From CBDBCK01 sp965203345 (GTDB lineage: Bacteria > Chloroflexota > Dehalococcoidia > Lucifugimonadales > Lucifugimonadaceae), in the NCBI GenBank assembly GCA_965203345.1, contig CBDBCK010000028.1, positions 496,001-560,000 of the forward strand: a stretch of DNA of 64,000 nt. The letters are read 5' to 3'. Made by a program: the position numbers and the translations under genes. Position 1 is the first letter of the stretch; every line of letters begins with the position of its first letter. Under the pieces are notes generated by a model. That model ran no database searches, was not told the origin of the DNA, and worked only from the letters and a program-made list of their open reading frames with translations. Shown piece after piece: positions 1-8,196 of the stretch.

Positions 1-2
1 GC

Positions 3-386
3 TGGAAAAGCCCAAGTAATCCTTATCTGAAATATACTTGGGAATTCATTGAGATATTCTGTAAAGGAGACATGAAAAAGAACGGCAACTCGAATGATAT
101 AGATATCAGCGCAGATGAATTCAAGAAATGGGTTGTAGGAAAATGGTCTGTTGCTCCCGAACGGAAAATGAAACAATACGGACATCCAGCGATGTTCCCT
201 GAGGAAATAGCAACGCGTGCAATAAAATTGTTCAGTTTTCGGAGAGATTTAATACTTGATCCTTTCAATGGTGCAGGAACAACAACCATAGTTTCAAAAA
301 AAAACTGCCGTCGTTACTTAGGCATAGATATTTCAAATGACTACTGTAAAACAGCCGAACAAAGGGCAAAAGAGATTCTAATATGA
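3..386 (+). CDS. DNA methyltransferase, C-terminal part (cut by window edge)
   Basis: C-terminal portion of a beta-class (N4-cytosine or N6-adenine) DNA methyltransferase. The frame is open from base 3 through the ATG at 72, and the residues before that ATG (PSNPYLKYTWEFIEIFCKGD) look like the conserved interior of such enzymes, so 72 is not the start and the gene enters from the left. The SAM-binding motif DPFNGAGTT is visible near 248-274, followed by a GIDIS acidic strand. The DPPY-type catalytic motif must lie outside the window. The stop overlaps the next gene by 4 bases (ATGA), the usual coupling of a modification gene to its restriction gene. The sequence is clearly AT-rich compared with the housekeeping genes, which suggests horizontal transfer. 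The target base and site cannot be read. Confidence 0.85.
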   Translation, partial: WKSPSNPYLKYTWEFIEIFCKGDMKKNGNSNDIDISADEFKKWVVGKWSVAPERKMKQYGHPAMFPEEIATRAIKLFSFRRDLILDPFNGAGTTTIVSKKNCRRYLGIDISNDYCKTAEQRAKEILI

Positions 387-1105
387 ACGAGCTCTATTTT
401 TCTCCTGAAGCTGAAAAAATCCTAGATGAAATCATAGCGGAATACGAACAGATTTTTAAGAACGTTCAGAGTGAAGCACTCAAGGAAAATGAAAGAAATA
501 GAGCTTATGGCGGTATAATCAGATCCACAGTAGGTAATTTTGTGGAATGGATGACAAAATATTTGGTCAGAACGGCGTGGATTACTCTCAACAAAGATCT
601 GAATACCCTTAATTTTAAGAGCACAAAATATAAACTTCCCATACTTGAAAAATATGTTGAAAATATAAAAATTCCGGAAGTTAAAGCACATATCAAAAAC
701 AATATCAAAGACTATACTTATAGAATACGTCAAGATGTCCATGTTTATGAAGGAGATGATTTTATTCTTTCAATTGAATGTAAAGCATACGCTGAAAATG
801 CTATGCTGAAAAGAATTGTGATCGATAGTTGGTTTCTCAAACAGTTGTTTCCGAAACTAAAATTTGCACTTATTCAAATAGAAAGTCAACTAGGAGGAGA
901 TTACTCAGACTTGAAAGATATATCTTTTGGAAGCAAACCTTCTCATACAATAATGTCTTATTTTGATGTTGAATTGAAGATAATCACTTTACTGAAAGGA
1001 TCAAGGATGGTTAAAAAACCCATACATAAACCAGAATTCTATAAACCATTAAAGAAAGAAAATTTGAAAAAAGCGATTAAACAACTGATTGAGTTGCTTG
1101 CATAG
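383..1105 (+). CDS. Putative type II restriction endonuclease
   Basis: 240 residues, starting inside the stop of the upstream methyltransferase. I do not recognise the exact family. A PD-(D/E)XK-like nuclease core is suggested by RQDVHV followed about 12 residues later by SIECKAY (D...ExK, near residues 118-135), then an alpha/beta segment FALIQIES. The position directly behind a methyltransferase with a 4-base overlap is the main reason for calling it the cognate endonuclease. Composition is strongly AT-rich, like its partner. The gene converges on the second restriction-modification system, whose endonuclease stops only 27 bases away on the other strand. The nuclease call is an inference from motif plus context. 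Confidence 0.6.
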   Translation: MNELYFSPEAEKILDEIIAEYEQIFKNVQSEALKENERNRAYGGIIRSTVGNFVEWMTKYLVRTAWITLNKDLNTLNFKSTKYKLPILEKYVENIKIPEVKAHIKNNIKDYTYRIRQDVHVYEGDDFILSIECKAYAENAMLKRIVIDSWFLKQLFPKLKFALIQIESQLGGDYSDLKDISFGSKPSHTIMSYFDVELKIITLLKGSRMVKKPIHKPEFYKPLKKENLKKAIKQLIELLA

Positions 1106-1132
1106 AAAGAGCTGAAATTTCAGGTGTGTTTA

Positions 1133-1675
1133 TCACCACCTTTGGATGAGACTGAACGCGTCCGCAAGAGAGCCTCCACAACTGTTCAGTCTTGGGGGAA
1201 GATTTTGAGGATCGACCGTAAGCCACGCAGTATCTGTCCCGCTTTGGCCTGTATGTTGTGATGTTATGTATCCTTCGGGAGATTTCCATTCTCGCAAAAC
1301 GACCTGTTTGCTTATTACCCAGCAATGAATCGTGAATGGGCTAATTCCAAGACAAATTAAGTAGTCGTAATTCTGATTTCTTATTTGTTGAAATGTGTAA
1401 GTGCCGTTTCTCCATTTTAGGGAGAATTTGATTTCAACACGTTGATATTGAACAACTCTATCAGCCTCACTGTCTGGCGACCGGCAAACATTCATCCCTT
1501 TTGCTGCACACCATCCCGCCACAAGCTTTTCTCCGATGGCACCCTTTTGCCTTGAGGGTCTCGTCTGAATCCATAGAAACGGACTATCTTTCCATTCAGG
1601 ATCACCATTTTCCCTTGTATACTCTCGTTGCAATGTTTCTGAAATACCGATAAGGATTTTGGTTTCGTCATCCAT
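1133..1675 (-). CDS. Putative type II restriction endonuclease (second R-M system)
   Basis: 180 residues, read leftwards, directly behind a DPPF-type methyltransferase. The core GEKLVAGWCAAKG, then SEADRV and VEIKFS (near residues 48-85), fits a compact PD-(D/E)XK endonuclease with D...E-I-K. Downstream strands NYDYLICLGISP and HCWVIS agree with that fold. The ATG (1673-1675) overlaps the end of the methyltransferase frame (stop at 1668-1670) and is directly preceded by an in-frame TAA. The first ~45 codons are repeated, out of frame in part, just upstream (1685-1812). The gene itself looks intact. The function is inferred from motif and neighbour; the recognition site is unknown. Confidence 0.6.
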   Translation of the reverse strand: MDDETKILIGISETLQREYTRENGDPEWKDSPFLWIQTRPSRQKGAIGEKLVAGWCAAKGMNVCRSPDSEADRVVQYQRVEIKFSLKWRNGTYTFQQIRNQNYDYLICLGISPFTIHCWVISKQVVLREWKSPEGYITSQHTGQSGTDTAWLTVDPQNLPPRLNSCGGSLADAFSLIQRW

Positions 1676-1812
1676 TTACTTGTTGCTTTGAAGGTCTAGT
1701 CTGAATCCCGTAGAAACGGACTATCTTTCCATTCAGGATCACCATTTTTCCTTGTATACTCTCGTTGCAATGTTTCTGGAAATTAATAAATGTTTTGGTT
1801 TCGTCATCCATT
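1550..1812 (-). repeat. Duplicated 5' end of the restriction endonuclease gene
   Basis: Bases 1685-1812 repeat 1550-1675, the first ~45 codons of the intact endonuclease, with small indels that shift the frame. Shared stretches include the start region (CGTCATCCATTT on the plus strand) and a long identical run around CGGACTATCTTTCCATTC. The outer copy is read in the methyltransferase frame as its C-terminal tail. It is debris of the same duplication event(s). Confidence 0.8.
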
Positions 1813-3461
1813 TGCTTGTTATCCGAAGTTAGTTTAAGGTCAGAAGCGCCGAAATCGATATAATCCCGCAACCTCTTTTTCATGACCTGAATTGCATCTG
1901 GGCTATTGTCAACCAATAAAAACCGACGGTTGTTTTTTGTTGCCGCATCTCTGGTAGTCTCGCTACCTGCAAAAAAGTCCACGACTAAATCGTTTACCTC
2001 TGAGTGAACTTTTATAATTCTCTCCAGTACACCAAGGTTTTTTTGGATGGAATAGCCAGTTTTTTCTTTACCGTTTGGACTGACTATTGTATGCCACCAA
2101 ACGTCCGTGGGTGTTTTTCCGCGCGCAGCTTTTTCTGGGCCTGCAAGGCCTGGTGTCATGTAGGGGAGCCTGTCCATTTCGTTATAGTTGAACACATAAT
2201 TTTTTGGATCCTTCACATACCCAAAAATCGTATTGTGCTTGACTGTCCATTTTTTTGTGTTCCTCGCGCCATAATCATAAGCCCAAATGATTTCATTCAT
2301 GAAGCAATCACATCCAAATACTTCGTCAAGCGTAATCTTGCAGTAATGCACTTCTCTGTAATCTACATGTAGAAAAAAGCTGCCACTGCTTGATAGTATT
2401 TTTTTGGCCTCGATCAAGCGCGGTCGAAGAAACGCTTGAAAATTGTCAAAACAGTCATTGTATCCTGAAGACCCGAGTTTTATCGTTTTATAACGCTGGC
2501 CTTTGTATCCGGTTCTATCGCCAATACCGATAAGGATTTTGGTTTGGTCATCCATTTGCTTGTTATCCGAAGTTAGTTTAAGGTCAGAAGCGCCGCAATC
2601 GATATAATCCCGCAACCTCTTTTTCATGACCTGAATTGCATCTGGGTTATTGTCAACCAATAAAAACCGACGGTTGTTTCTTGCTGCCGCATCTCCTGTA
2701 GTCCCGCTACCTGCAAAAAAGTCCACGACTAAATCGTTTACCTCTGAGTGAACTTTTATAATTCGCTCCAGTACACCAAGGGGTTTTTGGGTGGCGTAGC
2801 CAGTTTTTTCTTTACCGTTCGGACTGACTATTGTATGCCACCAAACATCCGTGGGTGTTTTTCCGCGCGCAGCTTTTTCTGGGCCTACAAGCCCCGGCGC
2901 CATGTAAGGAATCCTGTCCATTTCGTTATAGTTAAACACATAATTTTTTGGATCCTTCACGTACCAAAAAATCGTATCGTGCTTTGCTGACCATTTTTTT
3001 GTGCTCCTCGCGCCATAATCATAAGCCCAAATGATTTCATTCATGAAGCAATCACGTCCAAATACTTCGTCAAGCGTAATCTTGCAGTAGTGCGCTTCTC
3101 TGTAATCTATATGTAGAAAAAAGCTGCCACTGCTTGATAATATTCTTTTGGCCTCGATCAAGCGCGGTCGAAGAAACGCTTGAAAATTGTCAAAACAGTC
3201 ATTGTATCCTGAAGACCCGAGTTTTATCGTTTTATAACGCTGGCCTTTGTATCCGGTTCTATCGCCGTTCTTGTCTAGGACTGTTTTTATTTGCTCTCTT
3301 TCCTGTCGCTTGCCTGTATTGAACGGCGGGTCAATATAAATCAGTTGGGAAATTCCATCGGGTAGCGACCGGATAAACTCTAGATTATCGGAAAAAACAA
3401 TTTCATTACCCGCCTTGGTGTAGTCCAGGAGACAATCTTGATTATCAATGGTCATTTTCAT
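1668..3461 (-). CDS. DNA methyltransferase with internal tandem duplication (fused, partly degenerate)
   Basis: 597-residue frame of a beta-class adenine/N4-cytosine methyltransferase. Residues 1-~302 look complete: catalytic motif DPPF at 44-47 and SAM motif FAGSGTT at 249-255, spaced as in beta-class enzymes. Residues 66-313 are then repeated as 314-561. The second copy lacks the DPPF block and carries damage: FAGSETT at 497-503 instead of FAGSGTT, and NTIFGYV instead of DTIFWYV. The last ~36 residues are a frameshifted copy of the start of the neighbouring endonuclease. At both repeat ends the reading frame passes through CAA-ATG where the intact endonuclease has TAA-ATG, so a lost stop codon may have caused the fusion. 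The N-terminal domain may still modify DNA; the extra domain is probably inactive. Confidence 0.8.
   Translation of the reverse strand: MKMTIDNQDCLLDYTKAGNEIVFSDNLEFIRSLPDGISQLIYIDPPFNTGKRQEREQIKTVLDKNGDRTGYKGQRYKTIKLGSSGYNDCFDNFQAFLRPRLIEAKRILSSSGSFFLHIDYREAHYCKITLDEVFGRDCFMNEIIWAYDYGARSTKKWSAKHDTIFWYVKDPKNYVFNYNEMDRIPYMAPGLVGPEKAARGKTPTDVWWHTIVSPNGKEKTGYATQKPLGVLERIIKVHSEVNDLVVDFFAGSGTTGDAAARNNRRFLLVDNNPDAIQVMKKRLRDYIDCGASDLKLTSDNKQMDDQTKILIGIGDRTGYKGQRYKTIKLGSSGYNDCFDNFQAFLRPRLIEAKKILSSSGSFFLHVDYREVHYCKITLDEVFGCDCFMNEIIWAYDYGARNTKKWTVKHNTIFGYVKDPKNYVFNYNEMDRLPYMTPGLAGPEKAARGKTPTDVWWHTIVSPNGKEKTGYSIQKNLGVLERIIKVHSEVNDLVVDFFAGSETTRDAATKNNRRFLLVDNSPDAIQVMKKRLRDYIDFGASDLKLTSDNKQMDDETKTFINFQKHCNESIQGKMVILNGKIVRFYGIQTRPSKQQVNG
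1779..3266 (-). repeat. 744-bp tandem duplication inside the methyltransferase gene
   Basis: Two adjacent copies, 2523-3266 and 1779-2522, start at the same Gly-Asp-Arg-Thr codons. They are exactly 744 bases (248 codons) apart, so the reading frame is kept. The copies differ by scattered substitutions, including changes in conserved motifs of the distal copy. The duplicated unit runs from codon 66 of the methyltransferase through its end and into the first 11 codons of the endonuclease. Confidence 0.9.
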
Positions 3462-3779
3462 GTTCTCACTGTCCTTACTGTCCTGGTCTCTTGAAGTATA
3501 TTAGAGTATCTTAGCCCCGGATCTCCCCGCATATTCCCACAAGATTGTGGATAGTTCTGAAGAGACGATAGTGGACACTTGTTACAAAATGTATCGGGTA
3601 CAAAAATTCTACCAAGAGAACCTTCAACGTCAACTTCATGTTCTTACTGTCCTTATTGTCCTGGATCTTCCCGCAATATTCCCAGAAGATTGTAGACAGC
3701 TCTGAAGGACGGTAGGGGGCATCTATTACGAAATGTATTGGGGCACAAAAATTCTACCAACAGAACCTTCAACGTCAGC
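3457..3779. repeat. Imperfect direct repeat upstream of the methyltransferase
   Basis: The 391 bases between the methyltransferase and pth contain no plausible gene. They hold two diverged direct copies, about 3457-3633 and 3637-3778. Both begin with a CATGTTCT-ACTGTCCTTA-TGTCCTGG block, share a CCCGCA-ATATTCCCA-AAGATTGT core, and end in ACAAAAATTCTACCAA then AGAACCTTCAACGTCA. Copy 1 has about 30 extra bases. The first block of copy 1 covers the methyltransferase start codon, so copy 2 looks like a duplicate of the gene's own control region. Confidence 0.75.
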
Positions 3780-3852
3780 AAGACGATTTTCTGCGGCTCC
3801 GCTTTTAGATAGATGAGAACTCTCGTTATGGATCCAGAACACTCTATAGATA

Positions 3853-4500
3853 TCAGGTAGCCGCTGGTGAAGTGTTGAAGCGTGCCATTGCAACGTCTAT
3901 GCCTTCGGTTATGATGGTTTCCACGGCCTGGGCTGCTCTTTCCACCGCCGTCTCTATCGCCCGCGCGGCGCGTCTTGAAGGCCTTTGCAGCACGTACTCT
4001 ATCTGACTCTTTGAGGATATCGGCTTGCCGACCCCTATACGTACTCTACAGAAGCGCGCCGTGCCTAGCTCGTTGATGATGGATTTTAGCCCGTTATGTC
4101 CGCCGTCTGTCCCTTTTCTCCGGACGCGCAGACGTCCCGTTTGCAGATGAACGTCATCAACTATGACAATCAGCTTGTTAGGTGGTATGCTCAGCGTTTC
4201 CAGAAAGTACCTGGCGGCTTGACCGGTTCTGTTCACGTAAGTTGTGGGTCTTGCCAGAAAGACCCTATAGCCCGAGACGTCGGTTTCCGATATGAAGCCG
4301 GGCCCTTTGCGTTCTGGTTTTGTTGTGCCGTTTCTCTGGATAAGCGCGTCAAGCGCGTCCCATCCCGCGTTGTGTCGCGTCTTCTCGTATCGTGCCCCCG
4401 GGTTGCCTATCCCGATGACGAGCCAGGGCGTGGTTTGAGCCTCGCCGTCTTCTTGAGAGGGGAGAGCCTCCTGTTGGTGCGGGTTTTCTTCGGACGTCAA
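3853..4500 (-). CDS. pth: Peptidyl-tRNA hydrolase
   Basis: Cytosolic esterase that frees tRNA from prematurely released peptidyl-tRNA. The family signature VIGIGNPGARYEKTRHNAG is at residues 28-46, with the conserved Asn near 33 and catalytic His at 43. VIVDDVHL, then GGHNGLKSI and the RIGVGKP segment follow in the expected order. Length is 215 residues; the first ~25 (charged, Gln/Glu-rich) lie before the usual family start. The frame begins at TTG 4500, two bases after the ligA stop. No ATG or GTG lies between it and the conserved core, so this TTG is the likely start. It is co-transcribed with ligA. Confidence 0.95.
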   Translation of the reverse strand: MTSEENPHQQEALPSQEDGEAQTTPWLVIGIGNPGARYEKTRHNAGWDALDALIQRNGTTKPERKGPGFISETDVSGYRVFLARPTTYVNRTGQAARYFLETLSIPPNKLIVIVDDVHLQTGRLRVRRKGTDGGHNGLKSIINELGTARFCRVRIGVGKPISSKSQIEYVLQRPSRRAARAIETAVERAAQAVETIITEGIDVAMARFNTSPAAT

Positions 4501-4502
4501 CT

Positions 4503-6581
4503 CTATCGTTCGACCGGCGAGCTTTCAGGGTTGGGGTTTGAGCGCCGTTGTAGTAATGCTGTGAATCGTTGCTCATCTATCACCGTCACGCCCAGGCTTT
4601 GCGCCTTTGCGAGTTTACTTCCCGGCTCTTTGCCCGCCAAGAGGTAGGTAGTGCGCCTGGAAACTGAACCGGTTGGCTTTCCGCCGGCTTTCTTGATGGC
4701 TCCTTCCGCTTCGGCGCGGGTCATGCCCTCCAGATGCCCGGTTATCACTATAGTTACGCCTTCCAGGAGGAGGTCGTCTTGTGTTTCGGTTACCTCTTGC
4801 CGGGGGTTAATCCCTGCCTCTCTCAGCTCCTCCAGAAGTTTCTGGTTGCGCTCTGTTTTCATCCAGTCCCGTATGGCTTTTGAGACTGCGGGGCCTATTC
4901 CCTCTATGGCCTGTATGTCCTCTTCCGACGCCTCGGCTATAGCCGGGAGTGAGCCGAACTTCTCGGCCAGCCATTCTGCTGTCTCAATCCCTATGCCGGG
5001 TATACCCAGGGCGAATATCAGCCTTGCGACGGAGCGGTTCTTTGACTGTTCAATTCCCTCCAGCAAAATATCTGCTTTCTTCTCTCCTATCTTTTCCAGC
5101 CTGAGCAGATCCTCTCGTTTGTGTTGCAGTCTGTACAGGTCTGAAAGTGTGCGGGTAAGACCTGACCGTGCGAGTATCTGCGCCATCCTCTCTCCCAGCC
5201 CTTCCACGTCCATGGCCATACGCGAGGCGAAGTGTTGTAAGAGACGCTCAAACTGTGCTGCACATGACGCATTAACACATCTGACGGCGGCTTCCTCTTC
5301 GGAAGAGAAAACAGGCTCATCACATACAGGGCATCGATCAGGGAATACGAAGGACGTAGTGCCTCGCTTACCTTTCGGAGCCTGTCCCAGCACTTGTGGT
5401 ATAACGTCGCCTGCACGCTGGATGATTACATCGTCCCCTTCTCGGAGGTCTTTCTTGTTTATCTCATCGCGGTTGTGGAGGGTAGCTTTCCGAACGGTTA
5501 CTCCACCCACTAGTACAGGTTCAAGTTCAGCCCAGGGCGTGAGTGCACCCGTTCTACCTACGTTTACGTGTATCTTTCTGATGAGGGTACGTGCCTTTTC
5601 AGCCGGAAACTTGTAAGCCGTAGCCCAACGAGGCTCCCGTCCGATGGTTCCCAGCTGATCCTGCAAGGATATGGAGTTTATCTTAAGGACGATACCGTCT
5701 ATATCGAAGTCCAGATTCTCTCGCTTCGTGAGGATATGTTCGTAGAACGCTATGATCTCTTCCGTTGTACGGGTCAGTTGACTGAAAGGAGGGGTCTTGA
5801 ATCCCCAGGATTTAAGCGCCTCAAGGGTCTCCCATTGTGTGGCCGGGAGCGTGCCGCCTTCCGTCCTGACCATTGAGTAAAAGAAGGCGTCAAGTGGTCG
5901 CTTGGCCGTCTCTGATGGGTCGAGTTGCCGCAGGGAACCGGAGGCGGAGTTTCTAGGGTTTGCATAGAGGGGTAGACCTTCCGATTCTCTCTCTCCGTTG
6001 TAACGATTGAAGTTGGATTTGGGGAAGAACACCTCGCCTCGTACCTCAAACCGCCGCGGAAATCCCTCGCGTATCAACCGGAGCGGGACAGACTTCACGG
6101 TCTTCATGTTTGCAGTAACGTTCTCCCCCCTTTCTCCGTCCCCTCTGGTTGCTGCCTGGATCAAAACGCCTTCCTCATAAACGACGGATACGGCTAATCC
6201 GTCTATCTTTGGTTCACATACCATCGGCAAGGCGTCAGAGTCCCCCAAATCCATTAGCTCCACTGCCCTCGCCCGCCAGCGTCGTAGCTCACTTTCCGAG
6301 AACACATTGCTGAGGCTGAGCATAGGTAGAGTGTGCCTCACCTCTCTGAACCCCTCGGCAGGCGGCCCCCCCGCCCGTTGAGTAGGGGAGTAAGACAGAG
6401 ACAGTTCTGGAAATTTACCCTCTACTGCTCTCAGCTCCTCCATCATAGCATCGTACTGTTCGTCCGATATGTTGGGCTGTGAGAGCGTGTAGTAGAGGTA
6501 GTTCGCTTCGTTCAAAGCGTACGACAATTCCTTTACGCGCTTTTTGGCATGCCTTTGAGTGGCAGGAAGCTTGACCGTCAT
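4503..6581 (-). CDS. ligA: NAD+-dependent DNA ligase
   Basis: Seals nicks during replication and repair using NAD+. 692 residues, the full family length. In order: the Ia domain with NYLYYTL; the adenylation domain with nucleophilic Lys125 in EPKIDGLAVS and the RGDGERGENVT segment; the OB fold; a four-Cys zinc finger (CPVC ... C ... C) near residues 415-440; HhH repeats (GLGERM, EKIGEKKA, GIGIETA, GIGPAV); and a C-terminal BRCT domain from about 610 (GVTIVITGHLEGM). The ATG at 6581 has a good ribosome site (GAGGATAAT-ATG). The 239 bases upstream separate it from the divergent DUF1015 gene and should hold promoters for both. Confidence 0.97.
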   Translation of the reverse strand: MTVKLPATQRHAKKRVKELSYALNEANYLYYTLSQPNISDEQYDAMMEELRAVEGKFPELSLSYSPTQRAGGPPAEGFREVRHTLPMLSLSNVFSESELRRWRARAVELMDLGDSDALPMVCEPKIDGLAVSVVYEEGVLIQAATRGDGERGENVTANMKTVKSVPLRLIREGFPRRFEVRGEVFFPKSNFNRYNGERESEGLPLYANPRNSASGSLRQLDPSETAKRPLDAFFYSMVRTEGGTLPATQWETLEALKSWGFKTPPFSQLTRTTEEIIAFYEHILTKRENLDFDIDGIVLKINSISLQDQLGTIGREPRWATAYKFPAEKARTLIRKIHVNVGRTGALTPWAELEPVLVGGVTVRKATLHNRDEINKKDLREGDDVIIQRAGDVIPQVLGQAPKGKRGTTSFVFPDRCPVCDEPVFSSEEEAAVRCVNASCAAQFERLLQHFASRMAMDVEGLGERMAQILARSGLTRTLSDLYRLQHKREDLLRLEKIGEKKADILLEGIEQSKNRSVARLIFALGIPGIGIETAEWLAEKFGSLPAIAEASEEDIQAIEGIGPAVSKAIRDWMKTERNQKLLEELREAGINPRQEVTETQDDLLLEGVTIVITGHLEGMTRAEAEGAIKKAGGKPTGSVSRRTTYLLAGKEPGSKLAKAQSLGVTVIDEQRFTALLQRRSNPNPESSPVER

Positions 6582-6820
6582 ATTATCCTCAAGTGCTTTT
6601 TCTCGCGGTACTGAATACCCGTAGTAGGTAGTATGTTCCGACCGGTTCTTTTTTATATCCTTATTTAGAGCCCTCCACGTACAAGTTTAAACGGCTGCAC
6701 AATAATAACGATGAAACTTTCAAGCTCTAAAGTCTGCTATTTCTGCTCCGATTTATCCGAGCCAGATGGACGGTTGCCTATTATCCTTTGCTCACCGAGA
6801 GAAAATAAGGCGGTCTCCCA

Positions 6821-8125
6821 CTGATAATCGCTCGTCCTTTCAGAGGAATACTGTTCAATCCCGAAGCGACGGATGATATCGGCGCCAACTTCTCCCCTCC
6901 ATTCGACGCGGTAACTCCCGAACTGGAAGCAAAACTGTTCAAGCGTTCACCGTACAACGTCATACGTCTTGAGCGTATCCGCCGAAATCGCCGCCTTGGT
7001 GACGCGAATCTACTCGACGCCGGAACCCTTCAAGCAGAATGGATGCGCGCCGGCGTGATCAAGCGTCAGGAAGAGCCGGCTATGTATGTGATGGAAGAGG
7101 ATTTCATCTTCCAGGGCACCGTGGAAACTCGCCGCGGCGTTATAGCCGCTGTTAGACTTGAGGATTACGAGACAGGGCACATACTGCCTCACGAACATAC
7201 CCGCAAGGAATGGGTGGATGAACGGGTTGGGGCAATGGCAGACGTTATGGCGAACTATAGCCCGATGCTTACCGTCTTTCAAGAGGACGCATCCGAGCAG
7301 GACAAAGTATCGGATGTACTTGCGGGAGTCGTCAAGATACCTCCTGATCTGTCCGCGGAACCTTCATATATGCAGTCCGTTAGGATATGGCCGGTGTCTA
7401 ACCCCGATACCGTGAAGGCTATATCTAAGATTATGCTCACAAAGAGGCTCGTGATAGCTGATGGGCATCATCGCTACGAGGCAGCTCTTAAGTTTCAGCG
7501 CGAAATGAGGCAAGGCCACGCTTCCCAAAGGGATAGTTCTTTCAATTATCGTATGATGCTTCTGACCCCTTCCCATGAGCCTGGTCTGATTACTCGTGGC
7601 TATCACCGAACTATAGAAAACGCCGGGAGTAAAACCGTCCGCTCTATTATGGATGGATTAGCGTCAACGTGCGACCTGGAAGAGTGGCACATTCTAAAGG
7701 GCGAACGGTTATCCGATTCGGTTGTGAGGTTTGTTAGGTCTTTGGGCGAGAAGCATTCACCGGGTACGGTTTTTGGGGTATGCACCGGAAACCCTCCCCG
7801 CTTTGTAAAGGCACAAGTGAAGTTGCCCAAAAGCACGGCAAACGAGACAGCTAACTCAGATTACGGAGTACTGCATAAAGAGATTTTCGCTCGTTTTCTG
7901 GGTGATGACGCGGATGAAGTGGTAGCGTTTCGGCATGATCCAGTAGACGCTGCAGCTTCTCTGGAAAAAGGCGAAGCACAAGCGGTTTTCTTCATGCGTC
8001 CTTTGCCTATCGGAGCTTTTATGAGGATAGCTGAAGAAAGAGAACGCTTGCCGCAGAAGGCGACGAACTTTTACCCTAAACCTCTCGCAGGTTGCGTCAT
8101 TCAGTCCTTGAAAGGTGAACTTTGA
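6821..8125 (+). CDS. DUF1015 family protein (apparent non-canonical start)
   Basis: Conserved bacterial family of unknown biochemical role, often annotated as a SerC-linked or kinase-like protein. Conserved features are the N-terminal ARPFRG..FNPE, the FSPPFDAVTPE and RSPYNVIRLE blocks, and the central VIADGHHRYEAAL near 7455-7490. The first ATG in frame (7043) would remove about 74 conserved residues. The frame is open from 6809, after a TAA at 6806-6808, and contains no ATG, GTG or TTG before the PFRG motif. The best site is CTG at 6821, seven bases after AAGGCGG (6807-6813), which gives 434 residues, normal for the family. A rare CTG/ATA/ATC start, or a sequencing error just upstream, would explain this. 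Confidence 0.85.
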   Translation: MIIARPFRGILFNPEATDDIGANFSPPFDAVTPELEAKLFKRSPYNVIRLERIRRNRRLGDANLLDAGTLQAEWMRAGVIKRQEEPAMYVMEEDFIFQGTVETRRGVIAAVRLEDYETGHILPHEHTRKEWVDERVGAMADVMANYSPMLTVFQEDASEQDKVSDVLAGVVKIPPDLSAEPSYMQSVRIWPVSNPDTVKAISKIMLTKRLVIADGHHRYEAALKFQREMRQGHASQRDSSFNYRMMLLTPSHEPGLITRGYHRTIENAGSKTVRSIMDGLASTCDLEEWHILKGERLSDSVVRFVRSLGEKHSPGTVFGVCTGNPPRFVKAQVKLPKSTANETANSDYGVLHKEIFARFLGDDADEVVAFRHDPVDAAASLEKGEAQAVFFMRPLPIGAFMRIAEERERLPQKATNFYPKPLAGCVIQSLKGEL

Positions 8126-8196
8126 ATTTTTTATTTGTGCTCCGAAAGTGTACCCAACTGAATAGTCATGATTTCTGACAATGATTCCGCCGAGTG

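Noticed and set aside
72..386. ATG at 72 as the start of the methyltransferase
   Set aside because: The frame is open to base 3 and the upstream residues match the family, so the gene enters from outside the window.
4651..5616. 321-codon frame opposite ligA
   Set aside because: It is antisense to a conserved gene, Ser/Arg-rich with no family features; a shadow frame.
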